Part shown: one piece after another, positions 17,773-26,986 of the stretch | Layout: every line of letters begins with the position of its first letter | Numbering within the stretch: position 1 is the first letter of the stretch | Assembly (NCBI GenBank): GCA_049975425.1 | Contig: JBNGDI010000007.1 | Location: 1-64,000 of the forward strand | Direction of reading: 5' to 3' | Length of the DNA stretch: 64,000 nucleotides | From: HyVt-105 sp049975425 | GTDB lineage: Bacteria > Bacteroidota > Bacteroidia > Bacteroidales > VadinHA17 | Notes under the pieces: model-generated | What the model saw: the letters and a program-made list of their open reading frames with translations, nothing else | Database searches by the model: none | What the model was told of the DNA's origin: nothing | Program-made: the position numbers and the translations under genes

Positions 17773-18099
17773 ATGCACTGGTTAACGCTGATTATAGCAG
17801 GTTTGTTTGAAACCGGATTTGCCATTTGCCTGGGTAAGGCCCGGGAAACCACGGGAAACGAATCCCTATTCTGGCTGGGCGGATTTGCAGCCAGTCTGGT
17901 CATCAGCATGTTGCTGCTATACAGAGTCACCCGTTTTATTCCCATAGGCACGGCTTATGCTGTGTGGACGGGAATAGGAACAGCAGGGACGGTCGTTGCG
18001 GGCATTTTGCTTTTCAGGGAACCGGCTGATTTCCGGCGCCTGTTTTTCCTGGTTATGCTGATCGTCTCCATTATTGGGCTAAGGCTTGTAAGCAAATAA
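17773..18099 (+). CDS. Small multidrug resistance (SMR) exporter, Gdx/SugE-like
   Basis: Encodes 108 residues with four membrane helices, the usual SMR length. Glu14 in AGLFETGFA is the conserved proton/substrate-binding residue. GTAYAVWTGIGTAGT is the signature that separates Gdx/SugE-type guanidinium exporters from EmrE-like drug pumps. No guanidine riboswitch is seen, and the gene lies 18 bp after a methyltransferase gene. It works as an antiparallel dimer in the inner membrane in known members. Confidence 0.85.
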   Translation: MHWLTLIIAGLFETGFAICLGKARETTGNESLFWLGGFAASLVISMLLLYRVTRFIPIGTAYAVWTGIGTAGTVVAGILLFREPADFRRLFFLVMLIVSIIGLRLVSK

Positions 18100-18181
18100 C
18101 CGGACATCATGAGGTTTCGGGAAATACTGAAATAAATAATTTGTAAAAGAATCATCAGGCGGGATAATCATAAACAGGTTC

Positions 18182-18934
18182 ATGATTATGGATGCACCGG
18201 TAAAAGATCAGGAAGAATGGATTTTTCTCGAGGCCTTCAGGCACATGAGCCAGGGATTCCCCAGCGGACGGATCATCAAGTCGGAGTCACCCGATTTTAT
18301 TCTTCGCCATTCCCGCCGGTATGCCATTGGTATTGAAATAACACGTCTTACCGGCAGTTATGCCACACACGATTATTTTCAGCCGGGGCCCCATCATGAA
18401 GAAGAAAAAGGGATCCTGCAGGAAGCCTGTAGTTTATTTGAAACGAAACATGGCATCAGTTTGTATGTTCAGGCCGGTTTCCGTAATGATGCATGCCACC
18501 GTTCAGGTTCGGCACAAAACAAGGCAGCCCTGCTGGCTGAATGGGTGGGTGAACGGATAAAGGAAATAAACGGGGGAACAGAATACAGTTTGATTGAACA
18601 ACAGCCGGTTGACCTTCCGTTTCTTGATCACATCAGGGTTCTGTATATACCCGGACTTCGTTTCTCAAACTGGTCGATACACGATGAGCCTGACACAGGA
18701 GAATGGATTCCCGGTCTTATCGAACAGACCATTCAACGTAAAACCCACAAGCTCAGTCTCTACCGAAAGCGTCGCCTCAATCAGTACTGGCTTATCATGG
18801 TAACCAGTACCACCGAGGGTCTGCCAAAATTCAATCTTCAGGATCATCTGGATCAACGGCAGTGGTTCACTGGTTTTCAGCAGGTATTTCTTTTTGAACT
18901 TTTCCCGCCAAAGATCACGCCTGTATTTTCCTGA
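18182..18934 (+). CDS. Hypothetical protein with possible PD-(D/E)XK-like core
   Basis: Encodes 250 residues without signal peptide or membrane helix. I do not recognise the family. Residues about 38-58 read SPDFIL...YAIGIEIT, which resembles the PD...ExK core of the restriction-endonuclease-like fold, with Thr where Lys is usual. A charged C-terminal segment (RKTHKLSLYRKRRLNQYWLIM) follows. The start could also be the ATG at 18188. It stands alone, 82 bp after the SMR gene. The nuclease idea is a weak inference. Confidence 0.5.
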   Translation: MIMDAPVKDQEEWIFLEAFRHMSQGFPSGRIIKSESPDFILRHSRRYAIGIEITRLTGSYATHDYFQPGPHHEEEKGILQEACSLFETKHGISLYVQAGFRNDACHRSGSAQNKAALLAEWVGERIKEINGGTEYSLIEQQPVDLPFLDHIRVLYIPGLRFSNWSIHDEPDTGEWIPGLIEQTIQRKTHKLSLYRKRRLNQYWLIMVTSTTEGLPKFNLQDHLDQRQWFTGFQQVFLFELFPPKITPVFS

Positions 18935-19004
18935 TCAACGGTTTACCGGCGTTATGAACAATCCGTCACAGGCATACCGTCAGTAACATTTTTAGACTCC
19001 CGGC

Positions 19005-19562
19005 ATGGAAATAATAAATTTTGATCGTACCTTCAGGGTAAGGAACAATCACGTAATACAAGAACATCATTCCATGGAAAATCAATCAGCCGAAAATCAG
19101 GTAAACCGGGCAGGTATCCACCTGTTCAGGTATCAGTTGGTTTATGATATCTTTTTCCTGCTGATGGTCATAGCAGGAGGAGTACTGATCTATCTGGAAA
19201 AATCCGGAACACTTTTGATCCTGGCAGGCCTGGGACTTTCAGCCTTATTAAGCCTACTGGCGGCTTTTGCTCCTTTGCCCGAATCAACGGCGAAGGGAAC
19301 CGACCGGTTCCTGTACAGGTTTAATGCCATCCTGGTAGTGCTTATTCTTGCAGGCATCATTTTTGCGTTAATTAAACTTCCGCTGGCCAGACCCCTGTTA
19401 ATTACCGGCACGGTAGGAATTCTGATTGCCGTACTGGCCATGCTGATCAGAAAAACCCGGTTTCCGGGGCAAAAAGTCATCCGATTCGGAATCATCATCA
19501 AATCGTTGATCCTGGGAATCAGCGGGGTTATCATCTATATTATCGACGTGACAAGTTCCTGA
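19005..19562 (+). CDS. Hypothetical integral membrane protein
   Basis: Encodes 185 residues from the ATG at 19005; the ATG at 19074 would give 162 residues and is a good alternative because the extra residues look random. There are four hydrophobic segments (YDIFFLLMVIAGGVLIYL, LLILAGLGLSALLSLLAAF, ILVVLILAGIIFALI, and a C-terminal pair ending VIIYIIDVTSS). No known domain is visible. It precedes the patatin gene by 40 bp and may be co-transcribed. Confidence 0.6.
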   Translation: MEIINFDRTFRVRNNHVIQEHHSMENQSAENQVNRAGIHLFRYQLVYDIFFLLMVIAGGVLIYLEKSGTLLILAGLGLSALLSLLAAFAPLPESTAKGTDRFLYRFNAILVVLILAGIIFALIKLPLARPLLITGTVGILIAVLAMLIRKTRFPGQKVIRFGIIIKSLILGISGVIIYIIDVTSS

Positions 19563-19602
19563 ACACATTCCTTCCACACAATTCGTTAACAATAAAAACT
19601 AA

Positions 19603-20364
19603 ATGATGGGAAAATATACAACTGGTATTGCATTAGGAGGAGGGGGAGCCAGAGGATTCGCCCACCTGGGGATCATGAAAGCACTGCAGGAAAAAGGAGT
19701 TTATCCTGACATATATTCAGGAGTGAGCGCCGGAGCCATTGCTGGAGTATTCCTGGCAGCGGGGTTTTCTCCGGAAGAAACCCACAATATTCTGAAGGAA
19801 AACGGTTTTTTCAAGTATTCGAGGGTGCACATTCCCAAAACCGGGCTACTGAGCCTGGAAGGTCTCAAGGAAATTATTGAAAAACATATTGAAGCAAAGG
19901 ATATTCAAGACCTGAAACACCCTTTGATAGTGACAGTAAGCAACATTACAGACGGAAAGGTTGAATACATAGACCGGGGTAATGTAGGAGAAACCATCCT
20001 GGCTTCCTGTTCCATCCCCATATTGTTTGCACCGGTAGAAATTGACGGCAAATTATACGTGGACGGAGGCCTGTTCGATAATCTGCCCGTCAAGCCACTG
20101 CAGAAAAGATGTAAACGGATTATTGCCGCCAATATCAGTCCGTTATTGAAAAATGTTGAGCTGGACGGACTCGTGCAGATTGCCACCCGCATTTTTCATC
20201 TGAGTATCGGTTCAAAAATTGAGCAGAAGAAAGATCAGTGCGATTTGTTCATTGAACCGGAAGGGCTCAGGGATTATCATACCCTGGCAGCAGGTCATGC
20301 TGACGAATTGTTTGAGCTGGGATACAAATTTACCCGTGAGTTGTCTATCCAGTGGGAAAAATAG
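19603..20364 (+). CDS. Patatin-like phospholipase (RssA/NTE type)
   Basis: Encodes 253 residues. ALGGGGARGFAHLG is the glycine-rich oxyanion-hole motif, GVSAG (Ser42) the nucleophile elbow and DGG (Asp154) the second half of the Ser-Asp dyad. Members hydrolyse acyl esters of lipids. No signal peptide is seen, so it is cytoplasmic or peripheral. There is a second possible ATG at 19606. The gene ends 12 bp before the GNAT-nitrilase gene, whose promoter may lie in its 3' end. Confidence 0.9.
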   Translation: MMGKYTTGIALGGGGARGFAHLGIMKALQEKGVYPDIYSGVSAGAIAGVFLAAGFSPEETHNILKENGFFKYSRVHIPKTGLLSLEGLKEIIEKHIEAKDIQDLKHPLIVTVSNITDGKVEYIDRGNVGETILASCSIPILFAPVEIDGKLYVDGGLFDNLPVKPLQKRCKRIIAANISPLLKNVELDGLVQIATRIFHLSIGSKIEQKKDQCDLFIEPEGLRDYHTLAAGHADELFELGYKFTRELSIQWEK

Positions 20365-20372
20365 TAGATTTG
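20341..20372 (+). promoter_or_regulatory. Bacteroidetes-type promoter before GNAT-nitrilase
   Basis: TTGTC at 20341-20345 and TAGATTTG at 20365-20372, 19 bp apart, fit the -33 TTG / -7 TAnnTTTG promoter of Bacteroidetes. The -7 box ends only 4 bp before the ATG at 20377, so a transcript from it would be leaderless or nearly so. It lies inside the end of the patatin gene. Confidence 0.45.
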
Positions 20373-20376
20373 CAGC

Positions 20377-21909
20377 ATGACGGAAATATCGAAAATCGAG
20401 CTGAGGAACCTCCGGCTGAGTGATTACTACGAGCTGAAGGAATCGATGATCGAAGCTTACAGGAACTGGGAAGGATCGTACTGGAAAGAACATCATATCA
20501 GGAAGCTGCTGGAAATTTTCCCGAAAGGTCAAATCTGCATCATCGCCGACGGCAAAGTAGTAGGCAGTGCTCTTTCTCTTATTGTACGGTATGATGATTT
20601 TGGCGATGACCATACCTACCGGCAGATCACCGGGAACTACACATTCTCAACACATAATCCACGGGGGGATATTCTTTATGGTATTGATGTATTTATCCAT
20701 CCGGAATACCGGGGGCTAAGGCTGGGAAGAAGACTTTATGAAGCACGCAAGGAATTATGTGACCAGCTCAATCTGAAGGGCATCCTGATGGGGGGACGTA
20801 TTCCCGGTTATCACCGGTACGCCGATAATCTGAGTCCGAAGGAATATATTGAAAAGGTCAAACTGAAGGAAATCCACGATCCGGTGCTGAGTTTTCAGCT
20901 TTCAAACGATTTCCATGTAAAAAAGGTGCTCAGGGGGTATCTGTCGGGGGACAAGGAATCGAAAGAGTATGCCACCCTCCTGGAATGGAACAATATCTAT
21001 TACACCAGCAAGCAGAAATGGTACAAACTTCCCAAAACCACCGTCAGGTTGGGGCTGGTACAATGGCAGATGCGTCATTTCAGAAATCTTGACGGTTTAT
21101 ATGAACAGATTGAATTCTTCATAGATGCCGTATCGGGATATAACAGCGATTTCATTTTGTTTCCCGAATTGTTCAACGCTCCCCTGATGGCAGATTACAA
21201 TCACCTGACAGAAGCGGAGGCCATCAGGGAACTGGCAAAATACACAGAATCCCTGCGCGACAAATTCATTGAGTATGCCATTTCATATAATATCAATATC
21301 ATCACAGGCAGTATGCCGTTTATCAGAGACAACAATCTGCTGAACATTGGATATGTTTGCCAGCGTGACGGTTCGTGTGATCACTATGAAAAACTGCACA
21401 TTACTCCCAACGAGGAAGCATACTGGGGAATGACAGGCGGTTCGAGAATCAGGGTTTTCGATACCGACAGCGGAAAAATCGGGGTGCTTATCTGCTATGA
21501 TGTGGAATTCCCTGAATTGAGCCGGGTGATGGCTGATGAAGGTATGCAGATACTCTTTGTCCCTTTCCTGACCGACACACAGAACGGATATTCAAGGGTA
21601 AGATATTGTGCACGGGCCAGAGCTATAGAGAACGAATGTTATGTAGCCATTGCAGGCAGTATCGGGAACCTCCCCAAGGTAAGCAATATGGACATTCAGT
21701 ATGCTCAGGCAGCAGTTTTCACACCAGCCGATTTTTCATTTCCCACCAACGGTTTAAAAGCCGAAGCCACCCCGAACACAGAAATGACCCTGATTGTAGA
21801 TACCGATCTGGACCTGCTGAAAGAACTGCACAATTACGGAAGCGTTCGCAACCTCAAGGACAGGCGGCTGGATCTGTATGAACTGAGACGGAGAGATCAA
21901 ATCACCTGA
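20377..21909 (+). CDS. GNAT acetyltransferase fused to carbon-nitrogen hydrolase
   Basis: Encodes 510 residues. Residues about 8-190 form a GNAT domain; the acetyl-CoA loop is in FIHPEYRGLRLGRRLYE. Residues about 222-500 form a nitrilase-superfamily domain with the catalytic Glu264 (LFPELF), Lys339 (YEKLHITP) and Cys373 (LICYDVEFPE). This two-domain protein is known in Bacteroidetes, but its substrate is not established. The pairing suggests one part modifies an amine or amide that the other makes or removes. The gene follows the patatin gene by 12 bp and probably has its own promoter. Confidence 0.88.
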   Translation: MTEISKIELRNLRLSDYYELKESMIEAYRNWEGSYWKEHHIRKLLEIFPKGQICIIADGKVVGSALSLIVRYDDFGDDHTYRQITGNYTFSTHNPRGDILYGIDVFIHPEYRGLRLGRRLYEARKELCDQLNLKGILMGGRIPGYHRYADNLSPKEYIEKVKLKEIHDPVLSFQLSNDFHVKKVLRGYLSGDKESKEYATLLEWNNIYYTSKQKWYKLPKTTVRLGLVQWQMRHFRNLDGLYEQIEFFIDAVSGYNSDFILFPELFNAPLMADYNHLTEAEAIRELAKYTESLRDKFIEYAISYNINIITGSMPFIRDNNLLNIGYVCQRDGSCDHYEKLHITPNEEAYWGMTGGSRIRVFDTDSGKIGVLICYDVEFPELSRVMADEGMQILFVPFLTDTQNGYSRVRYCARARAIENECYVAIAGSIGNLPKVSNMDIQYAQAAVFTPADFSFPTNGLKAEATPNTEMTLIVDTDLDLLKELHNYGSVRNLKDRRLDLYELRRRDQIT

Positions 21910-21962
21910 CCTCGCCAACAGGCTGCAGAGAAAGGTGCTGCAATAACCATAATACACCCGGT

Positions 21963-22346
21963 TTATTCAAACAACCCTTCATCTCGTATAAGCATCAGGA
22001 TAGCCGAATGGGGGACGATTACATATTTTTCCCTGTTGAATTCGATTTCGTAACCGCTTTTTTGCAGGTAAATGGCAAGATCACCTTCATGTGGCTGTAA
22101 AGGAACATATTTTACTTCCTCCGATTTCCCTTTCCAGGGCTCACTTTCGTCCATCAGGGCAGGAACGGGATAACCCGGACCCACTTTGAGCACATAACCG
22201 CTGTGAATTTTTTCGTTTTCCATCACTCCGGGAGGAAGGTACAATCCCGATTTGGTTTTTACCTGGTCGGCTTTGGGCTTGATCAGCACCCTGTCGCCCA
22301 CCATGATGAACCTATTCAGGTCAGATTTGTCGGGAATAATTGCCAT
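21963..22346 (-). CDS. GroES-like co-chaperone protein
   Basis: Encodes 127 residues. VGDRVLIKPK near the start, SGLYLPPG in the mobile-loop region and LKVGPGY fit the Cpn10/GroES fold. The middle (PWKGKSEEVKYVPL) is longer than in canonical GroES of about 90 residues, and no groEL gene is adjacent, so this is a divergent paralogue and not the main groES. It is divergent from the methyltransferase gene at 22448. Confidence 0.75.
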   Translation of the reverse strand: MAIIPDKSDLNRFIMVGDRVLIKPKADQVKTKSGLYLPPGVMENEKIHSGYVLKVGPGYPVPALMDESEPWKGKSEEVKYVPLQPHEGDLAIYLQKSGYEIEFNREKYVIVPHSAILMLIRDEGLFE

Positions 22347-22447
22347 CTGTTTCGAGTTATTACCACAAAGATATAACTTTACGGAAAAAGCGGGAGGAAA
22401 ACCCGTATGTAGCGAACTGATTATACAACATACAAACAGGATCCTAT

Positions 22448-23143
22448 TTGGCCGATATCTATTTCATACTGGTAGAACCTGCTGTTCCGGGCAACATCGG
22501 TGCCAGTGCCAGAGCGATCAAAACCATGGGGTTCCGGAAGCTACGGCTGGTAAATCCTGCCGATCATCTGAACACAGAAGCCCGCACGCTGGCGCATGGT
22601 TCACACAATATTCTTGAGCAGGCCGAGGTATTTGACACATTGGAAGCAGCCATTCACGATCTCGATTTTGTGGCAGGAACAAGTGCCCGGCATAAAAAGG
22701 CGCATCATGATTATTTTCCACTGGACACCTTACCCGGTTTCATCAAAACCCGGGAATCAATGATCAGAAAGGCAGGGATTGTTTTTGGAAAAGAGGAAAG
22801 CGGATTGAGCAACACCCAGCTCAGGGCCTGTGATGTAATGGTATACATTCCCATGCAAACGGATTTCCCTTCGCTGAACCTTTCACAGGCTGTTATGATT
22901 TGTGCCTACACCCTGTTTAAAGGGCAGATAAATAATAAACCTCCTGATCTGTTACCCACGGAGCCTGGGCCGGGTTTCCGACATCTGGCAAAAAAAATTG
23001 AAGACTCTATGAACCGCATTGGTATCTTAAAAGGAACGCCTCTCTACCACCGCATCAGGGAGCGTATCTCACTGATGGAGGAAACCGATATACACCTGCT
23101 TCTTTCGGTCATCAAGCACCTGGATAAGACTCTGAATAAATAA
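22448..23143 (+). CDS. TrmH/TrmJ-type RNA 2'-O-methyltransferase
   Basis: Encodes 231 residues. EPAVPGNIGASARAIKTMGF is the N-terminal SPOUT motif, FGKEESGLS the second and IPMQTDFPSLNLSQAV the third, which together form the trefoil knot for SAM. TrmJ methylates tRNA at position 32. The start is TTG at 22448: an in-frame TGA lies at 22418-22420 and no ATG falls between them. The HAD gene follows after 19 bp. Confidence 0.85.
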   Translation: MADIYFILVEPAVPGNIGASARAIKTMGFRKLRLVNPADHLNTEARTLAHGSHNILEQAEVFDTLEAAIHDLDFVAGTSARHKKAHHDYFPLDTLPGFIKTRESMIRKAGIVFGKEESGLSNTQLRACDVMVYIPMQTDFPSLNLSQAVMICAYTLFKGQINNKPPDLLPTEPGPGFRHLAKKIEDSMNRIGILKGTPLYHRIRERISLMEETDIHLLLSVIKHLDKTLNK

Positions 23144-23162
23144 CCGGATACATCCTTCATTT

Positions 23163-23840
23163 ATGGAACAGCATCACCCAAAAGTTATCAGCTTCGATTG
23201 CTATGGCACCCTGATCGACTGGAAACAGGGAGTGATCCAGAGCCTCCATCCTTTGCTGGCCGAATATCATCTGAACATTCCGGAAGAAGATCTGTTTACC
23301 CTTTTTGCGGAAGCCGACCGTTATTTTACCTCAGGAAAGTATATAACATACCGTGAAATACTCATCCGGACCATGAAATGGATTGCTGACAGGCTGGGTA
23401 TCAACCTGCATGGAAATGACGAAAAAGCACTGACAGGCAGTTTCCCCAACTGGAAACCTTTTCCTGATGTTCAGGAGGCACTTGGACAACTTAAGCGCAA
23501 ATACCCCCTTGTTATTCTCTCCAATGTGGATGACGACCTGTTTTCCTTCACCCGGAAGTTACTGGGGGTTACTTTCGACGAGGTAATTACCGCTTATCAG
23601 GTCCGATCCTATAAGCCTTCACCGGTACATTTCCGTGAAGCAACGGACAGGCTGGGTATTGAGAAGGAAGAAATGCTGCATGTTGCCCAGAGCATCTATC
23701 ATGATATTGAGCCCTGCCTGGAGCTGGGCATTCCCTGTGTGTGGATAAACCGATATGGAGAGGCTGTTCCCAAAGTGATAAAAGACAATAAACTACCCTT
23801 TTTCCATGCACTTGATGACTTGGTGGAGGTTCTTATGTGA
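23163..23840 (+). CDS. HAD-family hydrolase (haloacid dehalogenase-like)
   Basis: Encodes 225 residues. Motif I is FDCYGTLIDW (nucleophile Asp), motif II VILSNVDDD, motif III the Lys in YKPSP, and motif IV is in HVAQSIYHDIEP. The layout resembles 2-haloacid dehalogenases and related phosphatases. The Tyr after FDC is typical of the dehalogenase branch. The physiological substrate is unknown. It is probably in an operon with the upstream RNA methyltransferase. Confidence 0.85.
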   Translation: MEQHHPKVISFDCYGTLIDWKQGVIQSLHPLLAEYHLNIPEEDLFTLFAEADRYFTSGKYITYREILIRTMKWIADRLGINLHGNDEKALTGSFPNWKPFPDVQEALGQLKRKYPLVILSNVDDDLFSFTRKLLGVTFDEVITAYQVRSYKPSPVHFREATDRLGIEKEEMLHVAQSIYHDIEPCLELGIPCVWINRYGEAVPKVIKDNKLPFFHALDDLVEVLM

Positions 23841-24024
23841 AAGACCCAGAACCCAGGTTTCATCTTAAATAATCCTGAGGTTTTCAACAGATAATTGTTC
23901 CTTTCATCAGTATGTACATGTTAAGAATTTACAAAAGCTTCACAATACAGTAACCCAGGTTTCAGTTTCATGTGGTTAACCCGCCCTAATTTTACTCCCG
24001 GTACAAAGAAGCTGATTCCCGGAC

Positions 24025-24780
24025 ATGAACCTGCTCATCCTTTCTGATCTTCATATTGGCAACGGTGATCCCTTCGGCACTTTTGGCTGGAGTCAGGAAG
24101 AGTTTATGATAGTGCTTGATCAGATCGTTGATGAGTATAGTATTGACCAGGTAGTTCTGAATGGTGATATTTTTGAACTATACAAATATCCACTTGTTCA
24201 GATTCGGGAAGCCAATGGCAAACTGATCAATTACCTGGAAAGCTCCGGATTCCTGTTCATCAAGGGAAATCACGACATTCTTCACCCGGCCGGAGAGGAT
24301 TTTTTTCTAACCGAAAACAGCTCAGGACAGAAAATATATATTGAGCACGGTCATGAAGCCGATTTTATGAACGGGACAAAATTGGGCAGGTGGATGGGCA
24401 GGCGGCTCTTCAGCATGATCAAGCGACTTGCATCGTTTGATTTTTTTCTGAAGCAATATTTCAGGTTTGTGGAATATGATGATCAGATAAAGCGGATTCC
24501 CAAAAAATACAATACATATAAATACTTACAGTATGCCCTGAAGCTTCTTAGAACATATGATGTCGTGATTCTGGGCCATACCCATAAAATAGAGACCCAT
24601 CACACCTATTATCTACAAAAAAAGAAACGCTACCTGAACTGTGGAACCTGTTCCATGGGCAGGTTTGAGGGGATTGTACTTGACACGGAGTCACTGAGGT
24701 ATGAAATCATCAAAACCAGCAGAAAAGCTTTCAGGCATTTTTTTCAACCGTCTTTGTACAGTTATTCAATACCGGGTTAA
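24025..24780 (+). CDS. Calcineurin-like metallophosphoesterase (LpxH-like)
   Basis: Encodes 251 residues. SDLHIGNGD, LNGDIFELY, KGNHDI and LGHTHKIETH are the metal-binding motifs of the family in order. The layout is like UDP-2,3-diacylglucosamine hydrolase (LpxH), but the middle part differs, so the substrate is not certain. The 184-bp gap before it holds no gene. It is convergent with the PHP-domain gene and overlaps it by 4 bp. Confidence 0.8.
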   Translation: MNLLILSDLHIGNGDPFGTFGWSQEEFMIVLDQIVDEYSIDQVVLNGDIFELYKYPLVQIREANGKLINYLESSGFLFIKGNHDILHPAGEDFFLTENSSGQKIYIEHGHEADFMNGTKLGRWMGRRLFSMIKRLASFDFFLKQYFRFVEYDDQIKRIPKKYNTYKYLQYALKLLRTYDVVILGHTHKIETHHTYYLQKKKRYLNCGTCSMGRFEGIVLDTESLRYEIIKTSRKAFRHFFQPSLYSYSIPG

Positions 24781-25550
24781 ATTTTTATGTAGCTTCTTTC
24801 CCTTTTTTCAAAAACCGCCAGTTTGGTGTAACCGATTTTTTTGAGCATTTCCAGTGCTTCAGGGAAAAAACGAGCCACATCTCCGGGGTTGTGGGCATCC
24901 GAACCCAGGGTAACTGAAATACCCTTCTGATGGCAGAGTTTAAGCAGGATTTCAGAAGGATAAAAATCACGGCAGGGTTTTGATTTTCCGCTGGTATTGA
25001 GTTCAACCACTATGTCCGATTCTTTTATTGCATCCAGGGCAGCGGAAATAAAATCACCATTGGTGCTTGACAGTCTGTGTCCGAATTTTTTCACCAGGTC
25101 GAGGTGACCCATGATATCAAATAGCCGGGAGCGGGCCAACTTTTCCACCAGGCTGTAGTAATAATCATAAATATGCCTCAGGTCTCTTTCTTCGTATCCG
25201 TCCGGAGAGGAATCAAAATTCCAGGTTCCCAGAAAATGTACCGAACCGATGATGTAATCAAGAGGGAGCTTATCCAGAATGGTGGACAGTTCCTCTTCCC
25301 TTTCGGGGAAATAATCCACTTCCAGTCCGGTTTTAACCCGGCAGGACCCCGAACATTCTTTTCTTACCCGCTGCATGCGTTTCTTCCAGGCAGGAAGATC
25401 ATCCAATCCCATGGCCCAGGGAACAGGCCGCAGGCAAAAATGATCTGAAAAGCCCATTTCGGAAAGACCAAGCCTGAGCGCTTCATTGTAATATTCCCTG
25501 TGTTCACCGCTACCGTCGGAAAGCGAGGTATGTATGTGATAATCGATCAT
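24777..25550 (-). CDS. PHP-domain phosphatase, histidinol-phosphatase-like
   Basis: Encodes 257 residues. DYHIHTSLSDGS is the first PHP metal motif, GFSDHF the second; GSVHFLG, EVDYFP and LGSDAHNPGD complete the trinuclear metal site. The closest named family is HisJ-type histidinol phosphatase, but no his genes are near, so specificity is open. Its start codon overlaps the stop of the upstream small gene (ATGA), so the two are translationally coupled. Confidence 0.82.
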   Translation of the reverse strand: MIDYHIHTSLSDGSGEHREYYNEALRLGLSEMGFSDHFCLRPVPWAMGLDDLPAWKKRMQRVRKECSGSCRVKTGLEVDYFPEREEELSTILDKLPLDYIIGSVHFLGTWNFDSSPDGYEERDLRHIYDYYYSLVEKLARSRLFDIMGHLDLVKKFGHRLSSTNGDFISAALDAIKESDIVVELNTSGKSKPCRDFYPSEILLKLCHQKGISVTLGSDAHNPGDVARFFPEALEMLKKIGYTKLAVFEKRERSYIKI

Positions 25551-25852
25551 GAAGGTTTTTCACTTATTTTTTTGACCTTTTGCAACTCAGTGCGGGCATC
25601 AATCATTCTGGCCCAGTTAACCTGCTTTCCCGATTCGAGTGACTCATAAACAAATCCCTGATCGGTATTCACAATTCTGCATTTCCCCATATCGTAGCGG
25701 TAAGAGATAACTATGTCCCCTTCTTTCAGAGGGGTGCCGTCCATATCGGCCATTTTTACCCGTCGTGAAGTATCTGACCGGTTTTTCAGAAAACGGAACA
25801 TATCGGTTGAGTTGAATTGGTTAAACGAAGTTAGGCATTTATGAGGAAACAA
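25547..25852 (-). CDS. Small hypothetical protein
   Basis: Encodes 101 residues from 25852; an internal ATG at 25801 would give 84 residues (MFRFLKNRS...) and is a good alternative. It is hydrophilic, with no signal peptide. The C-terminal half (GDIVISYRYDMGKCRIVNTDQGFVYES..., split here) could be a small beta-barrel like SH3 or Tudor folds, because of alternating hydrophobics and glycines. I do not recognise it. It overlaps the PHP gene by 4 bp, suggesting a joint role. Confidence 0.6.
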   Translation of the reverse strand: MFPHKCLTSFNQFNSTDMFRFLKNRSDTSRRVKMADMDGTPLKEGDIVISYRYDMGKCRIVNTDQGFVYESLESGKQVNWARMIDARTELQKVKKISEKPS

Positions 25853-25959
25853 TCCAATCGGTGAGATGATATTATTTTTCTTACATTTGGAAAGAACATC
25901 CGGCCGGTTTGTTTCCTGCCGGAAGCATCAAGCTGTAATCAAACAGAAAGGAGGACGTG

Positions 25960-26973
25960 ATGAAAGTGGCCATTTTCAGTACTCTCCCGCATGACAGGGA
26001 ATATCTTGATGCAGCCAACAGGAACGGAAGGCATGAACTGGTTTATTTCGAGCACTCGCTGAAGAAAGAAACCGCACCCATTGCCCGGGGATTCGACGGG
26101 GTATGTGCCTTTGTCAACGATCGCATCGACAGGGCCTGTATTGAGATCCTGCATTCTCTGCATATCAAAGTCATTGCACTTCGATGTGCCGGATTCAATC
26201 AGGTGGATCTTCAGGCAGCCCACGATTATGGTATTCCTGTGTTGAGGGTGCCTGCCTATTCTCCACACGCCATTGCCGAACATGCCGTGGCACTGATTCT
26301 GACACTCAACCGAAAAACCCACAAGGCCTATAACCGGGTAAGGGAAGGCAATTTCTCCGCTGTGCGACTTACCGGCTTTGACCTGTATGGAAAAACCGCG
26401 GGTGTTATTGGCACCGGGAAAATTGGATCGGCCTTTGCCCGCATAATGATGGGATTCGGATGCAGGGTACTGGCATACGACAGGCACCCCAGTAAAACAT
26501 TAGAGGAGCAGGGCATTGTATACACCGGCCTTGATGAACTGTACGCAGAGAGCGATATCATTTCACTCCATTGCCCCCTTACTCCCGAAACCTATAAAAT
26601 GATCAATGAAACCAGTATCGCCAAAATGAAGGAGGGTGTCATGCTGATCAATACAAGCAGGGGCAAGCTGGTCAGCACCTCATCGGTTATCAGGGGTTTA
26701 AGGGAGCGAAAAATCGGGTACCTGGGAATAGATGTGTATGCACAGGAAGAAAATCTTTTTTTCAGGGATCTTTCGGAAATACTGATCGAAGACGAAGCCA
26801 TCAACACCCTGATGACCTTCCCCAATGTACTGGTAACTGCCCATCAGGCATTCATGACCCGCGAGGCACTTGAAGAAATTGCCCGAACTACCCTGCACAA
26901 CCTGGACGATCTGGATGCGGGGCGGCAACTGGTCAATGAAGTGAAACTGGATGTGTTACAGGGGAAAAAATAA
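25960..26973 (+). CDS. D-2-hydroxyacid dehydrogenase (D-lactate dehydrogenase type)
   Basis: Encodes 337 residues from the ATG at 25960, preceded by a strong AAGGAGG, which is rare in this window. A GTG just before it at 25957 is also in frame. The NAD-binding motif is GVIGTGKIGSAF (near residue 146). RCAGFNQVDL, the Arg in INTSRGKL, Glu in the region after DVYAQEENLF and His in TAHQAFMT are the catalytic set of LdhA-type enzymes. It reduces pyruvate or a related 2-oxoacid with NADH in fermentation. A TACATTTG box at 25882-25889 may be the promoter -7 element. Confidence 0.9.
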   Translation: MKVAIFSTLPHDREYLDAANRNGRHELVYFEHSLKKETAPIARGFDGVCAFVNDRIDRACIEILHSLHIKVIALRCAGFNQVDLQAAHDYGIPVLRVPAYSPHAIAEHAVALILTLNRKTHKAYNRVREGNFSAVRLTGFDLYGKTAGVIGTGKIGSAFARIMMGFGCRVLAYDRHPSKTLEEQGIVYTGLDELYAESDIISLHCPLTPETYKMINETSIAKMKEGVMLINTSRGKLVSTSSVIRGLRERKIGYLGIDVYAQEENLFFRDLSEILIEDEAINTLMTFPNVLVTAHQAFMTREALEEIARTTLHNLDDLDAGRQLVNEVKLDVLQGKK

Positions 26974-26986
26974 CCTTCTGAAAAAC

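Noticed and set aside
17773..18099. Guanidine riboswitch control of the SMR gene
   Set aside because: Only 18 bp separate it from the preceding gene and no riboswitch-like structure is visible upstream of the pair.
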